13,316 bases of DNA. Origin: Paracoccaceae bacterium (lineage in GTDB: Bacteria; Pseudomonadota; Alphaproteobacteria; Rhodobacterales; Rhodobacteraceae). The notes beneath the pieces are model-generated. The model worked only from the letters and a program-made list of their open reading frames with translations. It was not told where the DNA came from and searched no databases. Each line of letters opens with the position of its first letter. Position 1 is the first letter of the stretch. The stretch spans positions 1-13,316 of the forward strand of contig JALSHL010000230.1 of the NCBI GenBank assembly GCA_026982255.1, read 5' to 3'. This document shows, piece after piece, positions 1 through 7,172 of the stretch. The translations under genes and the position numbers were made by a program.

Positions 1-1
1 C

Positions 2-535
2 TGGCTGCGCGCTGTCGCCGATGCGCACACGGATTTCTGGCAGGTGACGCAGGACGGGCTGGATTATGCACTGGAGGCGGCCGGTTTGCAGGACGCCGAA
101 CTGCGCGAACGGTTGCTGGCGCTGTATCGGGAATTGTCGGCCTTCCCCGAGGTTCCCGCGATGCTGGCGGATTTGAAGGCGGCGGGGATGCAGACGGCGA
201 TATTGTCGAACGGCTCGCCGGATATGCTGGCCTCGGCCGTGGAAAGCGCGGGGATCGGCGGTGTGCTGGACGACGTGCTGAGCGTGCAGGACGTGGGTGT
301 TTTCAAGCCGCATAAATCGGTTTACGACATGGTCGGCCGGCGCTTCGGTTGTGCGCCGGAGGAGGTTCTGTTCGTGTCCTCGAACGGCTGGGATGCGGCA
401 GCGGCGGCGGGCTACGGGTTCTATACGGCGTGGGTAAACCGCGCGGGCGAGCCGATGGACCGGCTGCCGTGGAAGCCGCAGGTGGTGATGAAGGATTTGA
501 CAGGAATTGCGGAACTGGCGCGGGGGCGGGTATGA
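2..535 (+). CDS. Haloacid dehalogenase, type II (5' end outside the window)
   Basis: C-terminal 177 residues of a HAD-superfamily hydrolase of the L-2-haloacid dehalogenase (type II) group, which replaces the halogen of 2-haloalkanoic acids with hydroxyl; many members have other small substrates. The frame is open from base 2 and begins WLRAVADAHTDFWQVTQDGL, typical of the family cap domain, so the true start and the nucleophilic Asp motif lie upstream. Visible motifs are the motif-II serine (AILSNGSPDML), the motif-III lysine (VFKPHKSVYDM) and the acidic loop FVSSNGWDAAAAAG, which matches the S-x-N-x-x-D signature of type II dehalogenases. A GTG at 44 could look like a start, but it lies inside conserved sequence. 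The TGA overlaps the next gene's ATG (ATGA at 532-535), so translation is probably coupled. The family call is firm; the actual substrate is not known. Confidence 0.88.
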   Translation, partial: WLRAVADAHTDFWQVTQDGLDYALEAAGLQDAELRERLLALYRELSAFPEVPAMLADLKAAGMQTAILSNGSPDMLASAVESAGIGGVLDDVLSVQDVGVFKPHKSVYDMVGRRFGCAPEEVLFVSSNGWDAAAAAGYGFYTAWVNRAGEPMDRLPWKPQVVMKDLTGIAELARGRV

Positions 536-1359
536 GGTTTACCACGAGTGACGGGCTGCAACTGGCCTATGAGGACGAGGGCGCGGGGCCGGTTCTGTTC
601 TGCCTGCCCGGGCTGACGCGCAATGCGCGGGATTTTGACGATCTGGCGGCGGCGATACGGGACGTGCGGCTGGTGCGGCTGACCTATCGGGGGCGCGGGG
701 AGTCGGATCGGGACCCGGATTTCATGAACTACAATGTGCCGCAGGAGGCGCGGGACGCGATTGAATTGCTGGACCATCTGGGGATTGAGCGGGCGGTGTA
801 TCTGGGGACCTCGCGCGGGGGGATTATTGCCATGCTGACGGCGGCGATGGCGAAGGAGCGGCTGGCCGGGGTGATCCTGAACGACATCGGGCCGGAGATC
901 GACGCGGGCGGGCTGGACCGGATTTACGACTATATCGGGCGGCAACCGAAGGCGCGGAATTTTGACGAGGCGGCGGTTGTGCTGCGCGAGACGATGGGGG
1001 CGGAGTTTCCCGATCTGGCGCTGGCGGACTGGCGCGTGCAGGCGACGCGCTGGCTGGAGGAGGCGCCGGAGGGCGGGTTGCGGCTGAACTACGACCCGAA
1101 GCTGCGCGACGCGATGCTGGCGCAGGCCAAGGGGGAGCAGCCGGATTTGTGGCCGCTGTTCGACGCGATGGCGGGGCTGCCGCTTGGGGTGTTGCGCGGG
1201 GCGAACTCGGACCTGCTGAGCCGTGAAACGGTGGCGGAGATGCAGCGGCGGCGGCCGGATATGGTTTACGCCGAGGTGCCGGGTCGCGGCCATGTGCCGT
1301 TTCTGGACGAGCCGGAATCGCTGGCCGTGATTAACGAAGTGGTAAGGGAATCGGTTTAG
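532..1359 (+). CDS. Alpha/beta-fold hydrolase
   Basis: Predicted cytoplasmic alpha/beta hydrolase of 275 residues, a usual length for single-domain members. It starts MRFTTSDGLQLAYEDEG, the common N-terminal strand pattern, and has an oxyanion region around LPGLTRNARDFD (residues 25-36). The nucleophile elbow is LGTSRGG with Ser94. A candidate catalytic His is H254 in GRGHVPFLDEP, and the acid is probably D227 (GANSDLL). The start at 532 is chosen because the ATG overlaps the upstream TGA by ATGA and the family homology begins there; the open frame runs further upstream without family-like sequence. It ends in TAG, whose G is the first base of the next gene's GTG. The substrate cannot be predicted. 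The neighbouring dehalogenase and dehydratase suggest hydrolysis of an ester or related bond in small-acid catabolism, but that is inference. Confidence 0.88.
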   Translation: MRFTTSDGLQLAYEDEGAGPVLFCLPGLTRNARDFDDLAAAIRDVRLVRLTYRGRGESDRDPDFMNYNVPQEARDAIELLDHLGIERAVYLGTSRGGIIAMLTAAMAKERLAGVILNDIGPEIDAGGLDRIYDYIGRQPKARNFDEAAVVLRETMGAEFPDLALADWRVQATRWLEEAPEGGLRLNYDPKLRDAMLAQAKGEQPDLWPLFDAMAGLPLGVLRGANSDLLSRETVAEMQRRRPDMVYAEVPGRGHVPFLDEPESLAVINEVVRESV

Positions 1360-2333
1360 TGGTTGATATCGGAATGATCCGGGCGGCGGCAGAACGCCTC
1401 GCCCCTGTGGTGCGCAGAACGCCGCTGTTGTCCTCGCCGTTTCTGGATGAAATCGCTGGCCGGCGGGTGTTTGTGAAGGCCGAGAACCTGCAACATACCG
1501 GCAGTTTCAAGTTTCGCGGCGGCTGGTCGGCGCTGTCGGGGATGGATGCGAAAAAACGGGCCGGCGGGGTGATTGCCTATTCGTCCGGCAACCATGCGCA
1601 GGGGGTTGCTCTGGCGGCGGCGCGCCACGGGGTGCAGGCGGTGATCGTGATGCCGGATGATTCACCGGCGTTGAAGATTGCCAACACGCGGGCGCTGGGC
1701 GCGGAGGTGGTGCTGTATGACCGCCTGAACGATGTGCGCGAGGAGATCGGTTCGCGGATCGCGGCGGATCGCGGGCTGGTGCTGGTGAAACCCTATGACG
1801 AACCGCTGGTGATTGCCGGGCAGGGCACGGTCGGGCTGGAGATCGCGGCGCAGGCGCGGGACGAGGGGATCGGCGCGGCGGAGGTGCTGGTGAATTGCGG
1901 CGGTGGCGGGCTGACCGCAGGGATCGCGCTGGCGCTGGAGGCGGAGGCGCCGGAGATGCTGGTGCGGACGTGCGAGCCGGCGGGTTTCGACGATGCGGCA
2001 CGCTCGTTGGCGGCGGGGCGGATTGTGGCGAATGCAACGCAGGGCGGCTCGATCTGCGATGCGATTGTGACGCCGGAACCGGGGGCGATTACCTTTCCGG
2101 TCATGCAGCGGCTGTGCGGCGCGGGGCTGGTGGTGACGGATGCCGAGGCCTTGCAGGCGATGGCGCTGGCGTTCCAGCGGCTGAAGATCGTGCTGGAGCC
2201 GGGCGGGGCGGTGTCGCTGGCGGCGGCGCTGTTCCAGGGCGACGGGATCGGGGCGGATACGGTGATTGCGGTGGCCACGGGCGGCAATGTGGATGCGGCA
2301 ATCTTCGCGCGGGCGCTGGAGACGCTGGCATGA
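1359..2333 (+). CDS. Threonine/serine dehydratase, PLP-dependent (no ACT domain)
   Basis: Fold-type II PLP enzyme of 324 residues. The family deaminates L-threonine or L-serine to 2-oxobutyrate or pyruvate plus ammonia. The PLP lysine is K51 in HTGSFKFRG. The substrate/cofactor asparagine loop is SSGNHAQG (N78), the phosphate-binding glycine loop is NCGGGGLTAG (180-189), and the C-terminal VATGGNVD fits the family. There is no C-terminal ACT domain, so this is a catabolic or short type rather than the isoleucine-inhibited IlvA. Related serine racemases and threo-3-hydroxyaspartate ammonia-lyases share these motifs and cannot be excluded. The GTG at 1359 overlaps the previous TAG by one base and has an AAGGGA about 10 bases upstream; an ATG at 1374 is an alternative. 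The TGA overlaps the next ATG (2330-2333). Confidence 0.88.
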   Translation: MVDIGMIRAAAERLAPVVRRTPLLSSPFLDEIAGRRVFVKAENLQHTGSFKFRGGWSALSGMDAKKRAGGVIAYSSGNHAQGVALAAARHGVQAVIVMPDDSPALKIANTRALGAEVVLYDRLNDVREEIGSRIAADRGLVLVKPYDEPLVIAGQGTVGLEIAAQARDEGIGAAEVLVNCGGGGLTAGIALALEAEAPEMLVRTCEPAGFDDAARSLAAGRIVANATQGGSICDAIVTPEPGAITFPVMQRLCGAGLVVTDAEALQAMALAFQRLKIVLEPGGAVSLAAALFQGDGIGADTVIAVATGGNVDAAIFARALETLA

Positions 2334-3403
2334 CGCGGGCGGATATCGTGATTGTCGGCGGCGGAATCGCGGGGGCGGGGCTGGCGGCGAGGGTCTCGGA
2401 ATTTGCCGATGTGGTGCTGCTGGAGGGCGAGGATTCGCCTGGCTATCACGCCACGGGGCGCTCGGCGGCGATGTATGTGGTGAATTATGGTTCCGACGTG
2501 GTGCGGGCGCTCAACCGGGCCAGTGGTCCGGCGCTGGATGCGGCGGGGGTTTTGACGCCGCGCGGGGTGCTGATTGTGGCGGAGGAGCGCGAGCGGCATT
2601 TGCTCGACGCCTATCTGGCGGAGCCGGAGGTTGAGCATGTCGGACGGGCGCGGGCGCTGGAGATGGTGCCGATCCTGAAGGCGGAGCGGCTGGCGGATGC
2701 GGTGCTGGAGACCTCGGCGCGGGATATCGATGTGGACCTGCTGTTTCAGGGCTATCTGAAAACCGCGCGGGCCAACGGGGCGCGGCTGGTGACGCGGGCG
2801 CGGGTGACGGGGATGCGGCGTGCGAGCGACTGGATTGTCGAGACCGCGGCGGGGGAATTTTCCGCGCCGGTGGTGGTGAACGCGGCGGGGGCATGGGCGG
2901 ATTCTGTGGCGGCGATGGCGGGCGTTGCGCCGTTGGGGATACAGCCGTTCCGGCGCTCGGTCGCGCGGCTGCCGGCGCCCGGCGGGCATGATGTGCGCGG
3001 ATGGCCGATGCTGCTGAACGCGCCGGAGACATGGTATGCGAAGCCGGATGCGGGCAAGTGGCTGGTGTCGCCGGCCGAGGAGGATCCGGTGGAGGCGATG
3101 GATGCCTGGGCCGACGATATGGTGCTGGCCGAGGGGATCGCGCGCTATCAGGAATTTGTCACCGAGGAGGTGGTGCGGATCGAGGGGAGCTGGGCCGGAT
3201 TGCGCAGTTTTGCACCGGACCGCACGCCGGTGGTCGGGTTCGACCCGGCGGTGGAGGGGTTTTTCTGGCTGGCGGGTCAGGGGGGCTACGGGGTGCAGAC
3301 CTCGCCGGCGATGTCGGCGCTGGCGGCGGCGTTGATCGGGCGGGGGATGCCGGAACTGGACGGGTGGGTGGTGGACGGGTTGTCGCCCGCGCGGTTTTCA
3401 TGA
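2330..3403 (+). CDS. FAD-dependent oxidoreductase, DadA/glycine oxidase-like
   Basis: 357-residue flavoprotein of the DAO (D-amino-acid oxidase/glycine oxidase) family, which oxidises the C-N bond of amino acids or N-methylated amino acids. The N-terminal Rossmann fold shows IVIVGGGIAGAGLAARV (residues 6-22) with the acidic ribose-binding Glu32 ending the second strand. The stretch SPGYHATGRSAAM (36-48) follows, as in many DAO-type dehydrogenases. The C-terminal FAD-binding segment contains GLRSFAPDRTPVVGFDP and WLAGQGGYGVQTSPAMS, a family hallmark. There is no signal peptide, so it is probably cytoplasmic or peripherally membrane-bound. The ATG at 2330 overlaps the dehydratase stop (ATGA), and the stop overlaps the next ATG at 3400. 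Lying beside a threonine/serine dehydratase, it may act in the same amino-acid pathway; the substrate is not assignable. Confidence 0.87.
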   Translation: MTRADIVIVGGGIAGAGLAARVSEFADVVLLEGEDSPGYHATGRSAAMYVVNYGSDVVRALNRASGPALDAAGVLTPRGVLIVAEERERHLLDAYLAEPEVEHVGRARALEMVPILKAERLADAVLETSARDIDVDLLFQGYLKTARANGARLVTRARVTGMRRASDWIVETAAGEFSAPVVVNAAGAWADSVAAMAGVAPLGIQPFRRSVARLPAPGGHDVRGWPMLLNAPETWYAKPDAGKWLVSPAEEDPVEAMDAWADDMVLAEGIARYQEFVTEEVVRIEGSWAGLRSFAPDRTPVVGFDPAVEGFFWLAGQGGYGVQTSPAMSALAAALIGRGMPELDGWVVDGLSPARFS

Positions 3404-4560
3404 AGCGGGCGCTGGTGATCGGCGGCGGTCCGGCGGGGCTGATGGCGGCGGAGGCGCTGGCCGATGCGGGGCTGGCGGTGACGGTGGCCGAGGCGAAGCC
3501 TACGCTGGGGCGCAAGTTTCTGATGGCGGGGAAATCCGGGTTGAACCTGACCAAAGACGCGCCGCTGGAGGAGTTTCTGGCGGCCTATGGCGCGACGCGT
3601 GGCTGGCTGGAACCGGTGTTGCGGGCGTTTGGTCCCGAACAGGTGCAGGACTGGGCGCGCGGTCTGGGGCAGACGGTTTTTACCGGATCGAGCGGGCGGG
3701 TTTTTCCGAAGACGATGAAGGCCTCGCCGTTGTTGCGGGCCTGGGTGCGGCGGCTGGATGGCAAGGGCGTGCGGTTTGTCATGCGCTGGCGCTGGCAGGG
3801 CTGGCGCGGGGATGCGGCGGTGTTTGCAACGCCGCAGGGCGAGCAGGTTCTGACGCCGGATGTGACGGTGCTGGCGACGGGCGGGGCGAGTTGGGCGCGG
3901 CTGGGTTCGGACGGGGCCTGGGCGGAGTGGATCGGGGTGCCGCTGGCACCGTTCCGGCCCTCGAATATGGGATTCCGGCGGCAATGGTCGCGGTTTATGG
4001 AGCCGCATTTCGGCGCGCCGGTGAAGCCCGTGCGCCTGACGGTGGGCGGGCAATCGGTGACGGGCGAGTTTGTGGTGTCGCGGAAGGGGATCGAGGGGAG
4101 CGCGGTTTATGCGGTTTCGGCCGCGTTGCGCGATGGCGGGGAGCTGGTGCTGGACCTGTTGCCGGATCTGGCGTTGGCGCAGGTGGAGAAACGGTTGGCG
4201 AAACCGCGGGGACGCAACAGTCTGTCGAACCATTTACGCAAAACGCTCGGGCTGAAGGGTGTGAAGGCGGCGTTGTTGCGCGAGGGCGGGGTCTTGCCGG
4301 ACGGGGCGGCGTTGGCGGCGCGGATCAAGGCGCTGGCGTTGCCGCTGGACGGGCCGGCGCCGCTGGACGAGGCGATCTCGACCGCGGGCGGAGTGCCGGT
4401 GGAGGCGCTGGACGGGCTGATGCTGAAGGACCGGCCCGGGGTGTTTTGCGCCGGCGAGATGCTGGACTGGGAGGCCCCGACCGGCGGGTATCTGTTGACC
4501 GGTTGTCTGGCTACAGGGCGCGCGGCGGGGTGGCAGGCGGCGCGGTTTTCTGCCGGTTAG
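3400..4560 (+). CDS. TIGR03862-family flavoprotein (HI0933/BaiN-like)
   Basis: 386-residue NAD(P)/FAD-dependent protein of the HI0933/BaiN superfamily, closest in pattern to the TIGR03862 branch known from alphaproteobacteria; no reaction is established for that branch. It opens with ALVIGGGPAGLMAAEAL (4-20) and Glu31 as ribose ligand. The superfamily signature GRKFLMAGKSGLNLT spans 37-51. The C-terminal third carries STAGG (about 327-331) and then FCAGEMLDWEAPTGGYLL and GCLATGRAAG, diagnostic for HI0933-like proteins. The start overlaps the upstream TGA (ATGA), making it the last gene of the five-gene overlap chain. Its TAG (4558-4560) overlaps the TAA of the convergent NTF2-like gene. It is not recognisably part of a known pathway with its neighbours; operon membership rests on the coupled starts. 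Confidence 0.87.
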   Translation: MKRALVIGGGPAGLMAAEALADAGLAVTVAEAKPTLGRKFLMAGKSGLNLTKDAPLEEFLAAYGATRGWLEPVLRAFGPEQVQDWARGLGQTVFTGSSGRVFPKTMKASPLLRAWVRRLDGKGVRFVMRWRWQGWRGDAAVFATPQGEQVLTPDVTVLATGGASWARLGSDGAWAEWIGVPLAPFRPSNMGFRRQWSRFMEPHFGAPVKPVRLTVGGQSVTGEFVVSRKGIEGSAVYAVSAALRDGGELVLDLLPDLALAQVEKRLAKPRGRNSLSNHLRKTLGLKGVKAALLREGGVLPDGAALAARIKALALPLDGPAPLDEAISTAGGVPVEALDGLMLKDRPGVFCAGEMLDWEAPTGGYLLTGCLATGRAAGWQAARFSAG

Positions 4561-4943
4561 GCCACCTGCACCGGTGCGGTGCTTTCCAGATGCCAGACCT
4601 TGGATACGATCTGCCAGCCGTCGGCGCCTTTGACGAAGGACAGGTGGTCGACGAACACGTTTTCATGCGCCTGCAGGCGCAGCTTGACCACGGCGCTTAT
4701 GTCGGACAGCCAGTCGATGGACAGGATCTCGTCGTGGCGGGTCTGGTTACGGCCTGCGGGCGAGGGGCGGCTGGCGACATCGGCGCGGAAGCTCGCAATC
4801 GGGTCGGCGAGGATAACCCCCTCGTCGGCGTCGAACAGGCTGGAGGCGGGGTGGAATACCTGATCCAGTTTTTCAACGTCACAGTAGTAGATTGCATCGA
4901 GATAGATGGCGACGGCATCGAGTAGTTCGGCTGTTTTCTGCAT
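4557..4943 (-). CDS. NTF2-like family protein (putative lumazine-binding/SnoaL-like fold)
   Basis: Small 128-residue protein with the pattern of the nuclear transport factor 2-like superfamily, near the Lumazine_bd_2 group. It has an N-terminal helix ending YLDAIYYCDVEKLDQVFHP (14-32), then FDADEGVILADPIASF, then the C-terminal strands VVKLRLQ, VFVDHLSFVK and WQIVSKVWHLE. This cone-shaped fold binds or transforms small molecules in many unrelated roles, so no function is assigned. The ATG at 4943 is chosen over an upstream in-frame ATG at 5012 because it has an AAGGAG five bases away (4949-4954) and the family match begins there. It is divergent from the GlxA-type regulator, which probably controls it, and convergent with the flavoprotein: the two stop codons overlap within TTAG at 4557-4560. 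Confidence 0.8.
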   Translation of the reverse strand: MQKTAELLDAVAIYLDAIYYCDVEKLDQVFHPASSLFDADEGVILADPIASFRADVASRPSPAGRNQTRHDEILSIDWLSDISAVVKLRLQAHENVFVDHLSFVKGADGWQIVSKVWHLESTAPVQVA

Positions 4944-5015
4944 GGTGGCTCCTTTTTCCGTGTCTTGTGGATAGGGCGGCACCGGTGCGAAAACTAGTGG
5001 CGTAAATGACAAACT
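4944..5015. promoter_or_regulatory. Divergent intergenic region between NTF2-like gene and AraC/GlxA regulator
   Basis: This 72-bp gap is locally more AT-rich than the genes around it, and must carry the promoter for the minus-strand gene and probably for the regulator too. I see the strong ribosome binding site of the NTF2-like gene at its left end and the first of two direct repeats at its right end. No clear -35/-10 pair stands out on either strand. A TATGCT at 5015-5020 resembles a -10 but has no matching -35. Its position over the first ATG would imply a start at 5034, perhaps on a nearly leaderless message. Confidence 0.5.
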
Positions 5016-5034
5016 ATGCTAAGAAAACGACAAA
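5004..5034 (+). promoter_or_regulatory. Direct repeats AAAYGACAAA, 21 bp apart: candidate operator
   Basis: AAATGACAAA at 5004-5013 and AAACGACAAA at 5025-5034 match at 9 of 10 bases and start 21 bp apart, two helical turns. AraC-family dimers typically contact direct half-sites about 21 bp apart on one DNA face. Read on the minus strand the repeats are TTTGTCRTTT and contain TGTCR; from memory, ArgR, a GATase1-like AraC regulator of Pseudomonas, recognises TGTCG-type direct repeats. The repeats straddle the possible regulator starts at 5016 and 5034. Binding is inference, with autorepression plus control of the divergent gene as the simplest reading. Confidence 0.4.
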
Positions 5035-6005
5035 TGGTGCGGAAAACAGATATTCATAGCCGGGTTGCCGCGGTGACCTATGACGGTTTGTGCACTTTTG
5101 AATTCGGTATAGCGACCGAGGTGTTTGCCCTGCCGCGGCCGGAATTCGATTTCCCGTGGTATGAATTCGTAACCGTTGCGGCCGAGTCGCGGACGGTCCG
5201 CGCTGCGGGCGGGGTGCGGGTGGAGGCGGAGGCCGGACCCGGGGCGCTGGCGCAGGCGGATACTATCGTTTTGCCCGGCTGGCGGGACCGGGCGGAGCGG
5301 CCGCCGCAGGATCTGCTTGATGCCCTGCGGGAGGCACATGCCCGCGGAGCGCGGCTGTTTTCCATATGCTCGGGGGTTTTCGTGCTGGCGGCGACGGGGT
5401 TGCTGGACGGGCGGCGGGCAACCACGCACTGGCATCACACGCAGGCGTTGCGCCGGATGTATCCGGCGGTCGATGTGGTCGAGGACGTGCTTTATGTGGA
5501 TGACAACCGGATTGTAACCTCGGCCGGAAGTGCGGCGGGGATCGACGCGGCGTTGCATATTGTGCGGCAGGATTTCGGCAGCGGTGTCGCGAACCGGGTT
5601 GCGCGGCGGCTGGTGATGGCCCCGCACAGGGACGGCGGGCAGGCGCAATATGTCGTGCCCGAGGCGCCGCGGGCGGGGCGTTCGCTGGCTGAAGTTATGG
5701 ACTGGGCACGGGCGCGGCTGGCGCAACCGATGGATATTGCCACTCTTGCGGCACAAGCGGGCATGAGCCCGCGCACCCTGCAGCGGCGGTTCCGGGCGGA
5801 AACGGGGACCGGTCCGATGGCATGGCTGCAACGGGAACGGTTGTTTCGGGCGCAGGAGTTGCTGGAAACCACGGATGCTCCGCTTGGCGAGGTTGCGGCG
5901 CTGTCGGGTTACGAGTCGCCGGACACGTTCCGTATTGCCTTCAAACGGCGGGTCGGGGTGTCGCCGGCAGCCTATCGCGCGCGGTTTTATGCGTCTCCGT
6001 CCTGA
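5016..6005 (+). CDS. GlxA/FtrA-type AraC-family transcriptional regulator
   Basis: 329-residue regulator in two parts. Residues about 16-190 form a DJ-1/PfpI (GATase1-like) sensor domain with ADTIVLPGW (81-89), the cysteine elbow SICSGVF (C118) and ATTHWHHTQAL (136-146), all typical of GlxA-type regulators. Residues 225-325 form the AraC DNA-binding domain: the first helix-turn-helix is MDIATLAAQAGMSPRTLQRR (239-258), and the second lies in LGEVAALSGYESPDTFRIAF (290-309), followed by KRRVGVSPAAYR. Relatives often sense amino acids, betaines or similar metabolites; the ligand here is unknown. The start is uncertain. ATG 5016 lacks a Shine-Dalgarno sequence, and ATG 5034 (MVRKTD) is preceded only by AAGAAAA and would shorten it by six residues. 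It is divergent from the NTF2-like gene, and its last 19 bases overlap the convergent membrane-protein gene. Confidence 0.9.
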   Translation: MLRKRQMVRKTDIHSRVAAVTYDGLCTFEFGIATEVFALPRPEFDFPWYEFVTVAAESRTVRAAGGVRVEAEAGPGALAQADTIVLPGWRDRAERPPQDLLDALREAHARGARLFSICSGVFVLAATGLLDGRRATTHWHHTQALRRMYPAVDVVEDVLYVDDNRIVTSAGSAAGIDAALHIVRQDFGSGVANRVARRLVMAPHRDGGQAQYVVPEAPRAGRSLAEVMDWARARLAQPMDIATLAAQAGMSPRTLQRRFRAETGTGPMAWLQRERLFRAQELLETTDAPLGEVAALSGYESPDTFRIAFKRRVGVSPAAYRARFYASPS

Positions 6006-6568
6006 AGGTCCCGGTTGTTTGCGATGATGTTTTCCAGCAGTTGCGCATCGCCATCCTCCGAACCGGTCGTGCCGAGCAGGTCCTGCCGGATATAGAAGGT
6101 CAGTTGCGCCACCCGGTGCATGATTTCGTTGCGTTCGGCACCGGCAATCGAATCGTCGCGGCTGGCGCGTTCCAGCGCGTCCAGAACCGAGTTGAAGTTG
6201 CCGATGACTTCAGGAGAGCCGATCATTGCCAGCTTGTGGTTGAGGACGCGCAGGTCGTTGAGCGCGGCGCTGTCCATGCGGTTGTTCTCGACGATGTCGC
6301 CGATGTGGTCGATCAGGGCGAAGTAGACGTCGGTTTTCTGCTGCATGAGCAGGACCTGCGCCTCTTTTTTCAGCTCCAGTTCGGTTTGCTGGTTCAGCAG
6401 CAACGCGGTGATCAGCACGGTGGCGACCGCGCCGATGAAAACGAGGATCAGTTCCTGCGAGAACGGGAAGTCGCCGCTGATCTGGTAGAAATAGCGGAAC
6501 ACCAGATAGCCGATGGCGAAGGTGGCGATGACCAGCAGCAGGGCGACAGTTTTTCCGGGCGGGCGCAT
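5987..6568 (-). CDS. Conserved-looking hypothetical membrane protein, two N-terminal helices
   Basis: I do not recognise this 193-residue protein. Two hydrophobic helices are clear: about residues 7-28 (TVALLLVIATFAIGYLVF) and 39-59 (ELILVFIGAVATVLITALLL), joined by a short polar loop. The rest is soluble, charged and helix-rich, with a possible coiled coil around QQTELELKKEAQVLLMQQK (60-78), then HIGDIVENN and an acidic tail. The basic N-terminus (MRPPGK) suggests N-in/C-in topology, with the helical domain in the cytoplasm. The ATG at 6568 starts three bases after the glutathione S-transferase stop, without a strong ribosome binding site, so it is probably the last gene of the leuS transcript. 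Its 3' end overlaps the regulator's by 19 bases on the other strand. That the frame is real is supported by its membrane-protein composition and its position. Confidence 0.78.
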   Translation of the reverse strand: MRPPGKTVALLLVIATFAIGYLVFRYFYQISGDFPFSQELILVFIGAVATVLITALLLNQQTELELKKEAQVLLMQQKTDVYFALIDHIGDIVENNRMDSAALNDLRVLNHKLAMIGSPEVIGNFNSVLDALERASRDDSIAGAERNEIMHRVAQLTFYIRQDLLGTTGSEDGDAQLLENIIANNRDLQDGDA

Positions 6569-6571
6569 CGT

Positions 6572-7168
6572 TCAATAATCCGTTTTTTCGCGCGCCCGTT
6601 GCAGGGCGGGGCGTTCCAGAAGGCGGGCGAAATAGGCGCCTACCTTGCCTTCGGGCAGGTCGAATTTTGCCGCTTGTGCCCAGTTGGCACAGTGGCCGAG
6701 CAGGATGTCCGGGACGGTGATTTTGTCGCCCATGACGAATGCGTTGTCGCCGAGGCGGTCCTCCAGCGTTTGCATGGCGTTGGCGAATTCGTGTCTGGCG
6801 GTGGGCTTGATCGCGGGGACGCGCAGCTCCTCGGGGTGGATGAAGGTGTTTTTGGCGGCCATCCAGAGCGGGCCCTCGATTTCATCGACGCAGAACTGGG
6901 TGTAGCTGTCCTGAATGGCGCGCTCGATCGTGCCGGCGGGGTAGGTCAGTTGCTCGTGGCGGTCGGCCAGAAACTGCATGATGGCGATCGAATCGTAGAT
7001 CGGGGTGTCATCGACCAGCAGGCAGGGGACCTTGCCGGTCGGGTTGATGGCGCGGACCGCGTCGGAGCGGGGCGGGGCGAGGTTCATTTCGTAGTCCACG
7101 CCCATTTCCTCGAGTATCCAGTAGACACGCATGGCGCGGGTGCGGGGGGAGCCGATGACGGTATACAT
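6572..7168 (-). CDS. Glutathione S-transferase family protein
   Basis: 198-residue cytosolic GST. The thioredoxin-like N-terminal domain has GSPRTRAMRVYWILEEMG (6-23), with the usual active-site position at the N-terminus of the first helix. The cis-proline motif is NPTGKVPCL (P48), and the glutathione gamma-glutamyl contact region is YDSIAIMQFLADR (58-70) with D59-S60. The all-helical C-terminal domain includes VMGDKITVPDILLGHC, the N-capping/hydrophobic staple region of GSTs. The family conjugates glutathione to electrophiles or has peroxidase or isomerase activity; the exact role is not predictable. ATG 7168 is supported by AGGAGA four bases upstream, which itself overlaps the holA stop codon, so the two genes are translationally close. 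The gene lies where E. coli has nadD after leuS-lptE-holA, so its link to those functions may be positional only. Confidence 0.88.
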   Translation of the reverse strand: MYTVIGSPRTRAMRVYWILEEMGVDYEMNLAPPRSDAVRAINPTGKVPCLLVDDTPIYDSIAIMQFLADRHEQLTYPAGTIERAIQDSYTQFCVDEIEGPLWMAAKNTFIHPEELRVPAIKPTARHEFANAMQTLEDRLGDNAFVMGDKITVPDILLGHCANWAQAAKFDLPEGKVGAYFARLLERPALQRAREKTDY

Positions 7169-7172
7169 GGTT

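Noticed and set aside
44..535. Treating the dehalogenase as a complete gene starting at GTG 44
   Set aside because: The frame is open to the window edge and the sequence before 44 matches the family, so the gene is cut by the window and has not lost its N-terminus.
1793..4233. Long minus-strand frames opposite the dehydratase and the two flavoproteins
   Set aside because: Their products are dominated by Arg, Pro, His and Gln, the usual shadow of G-ending codons on the other strand.
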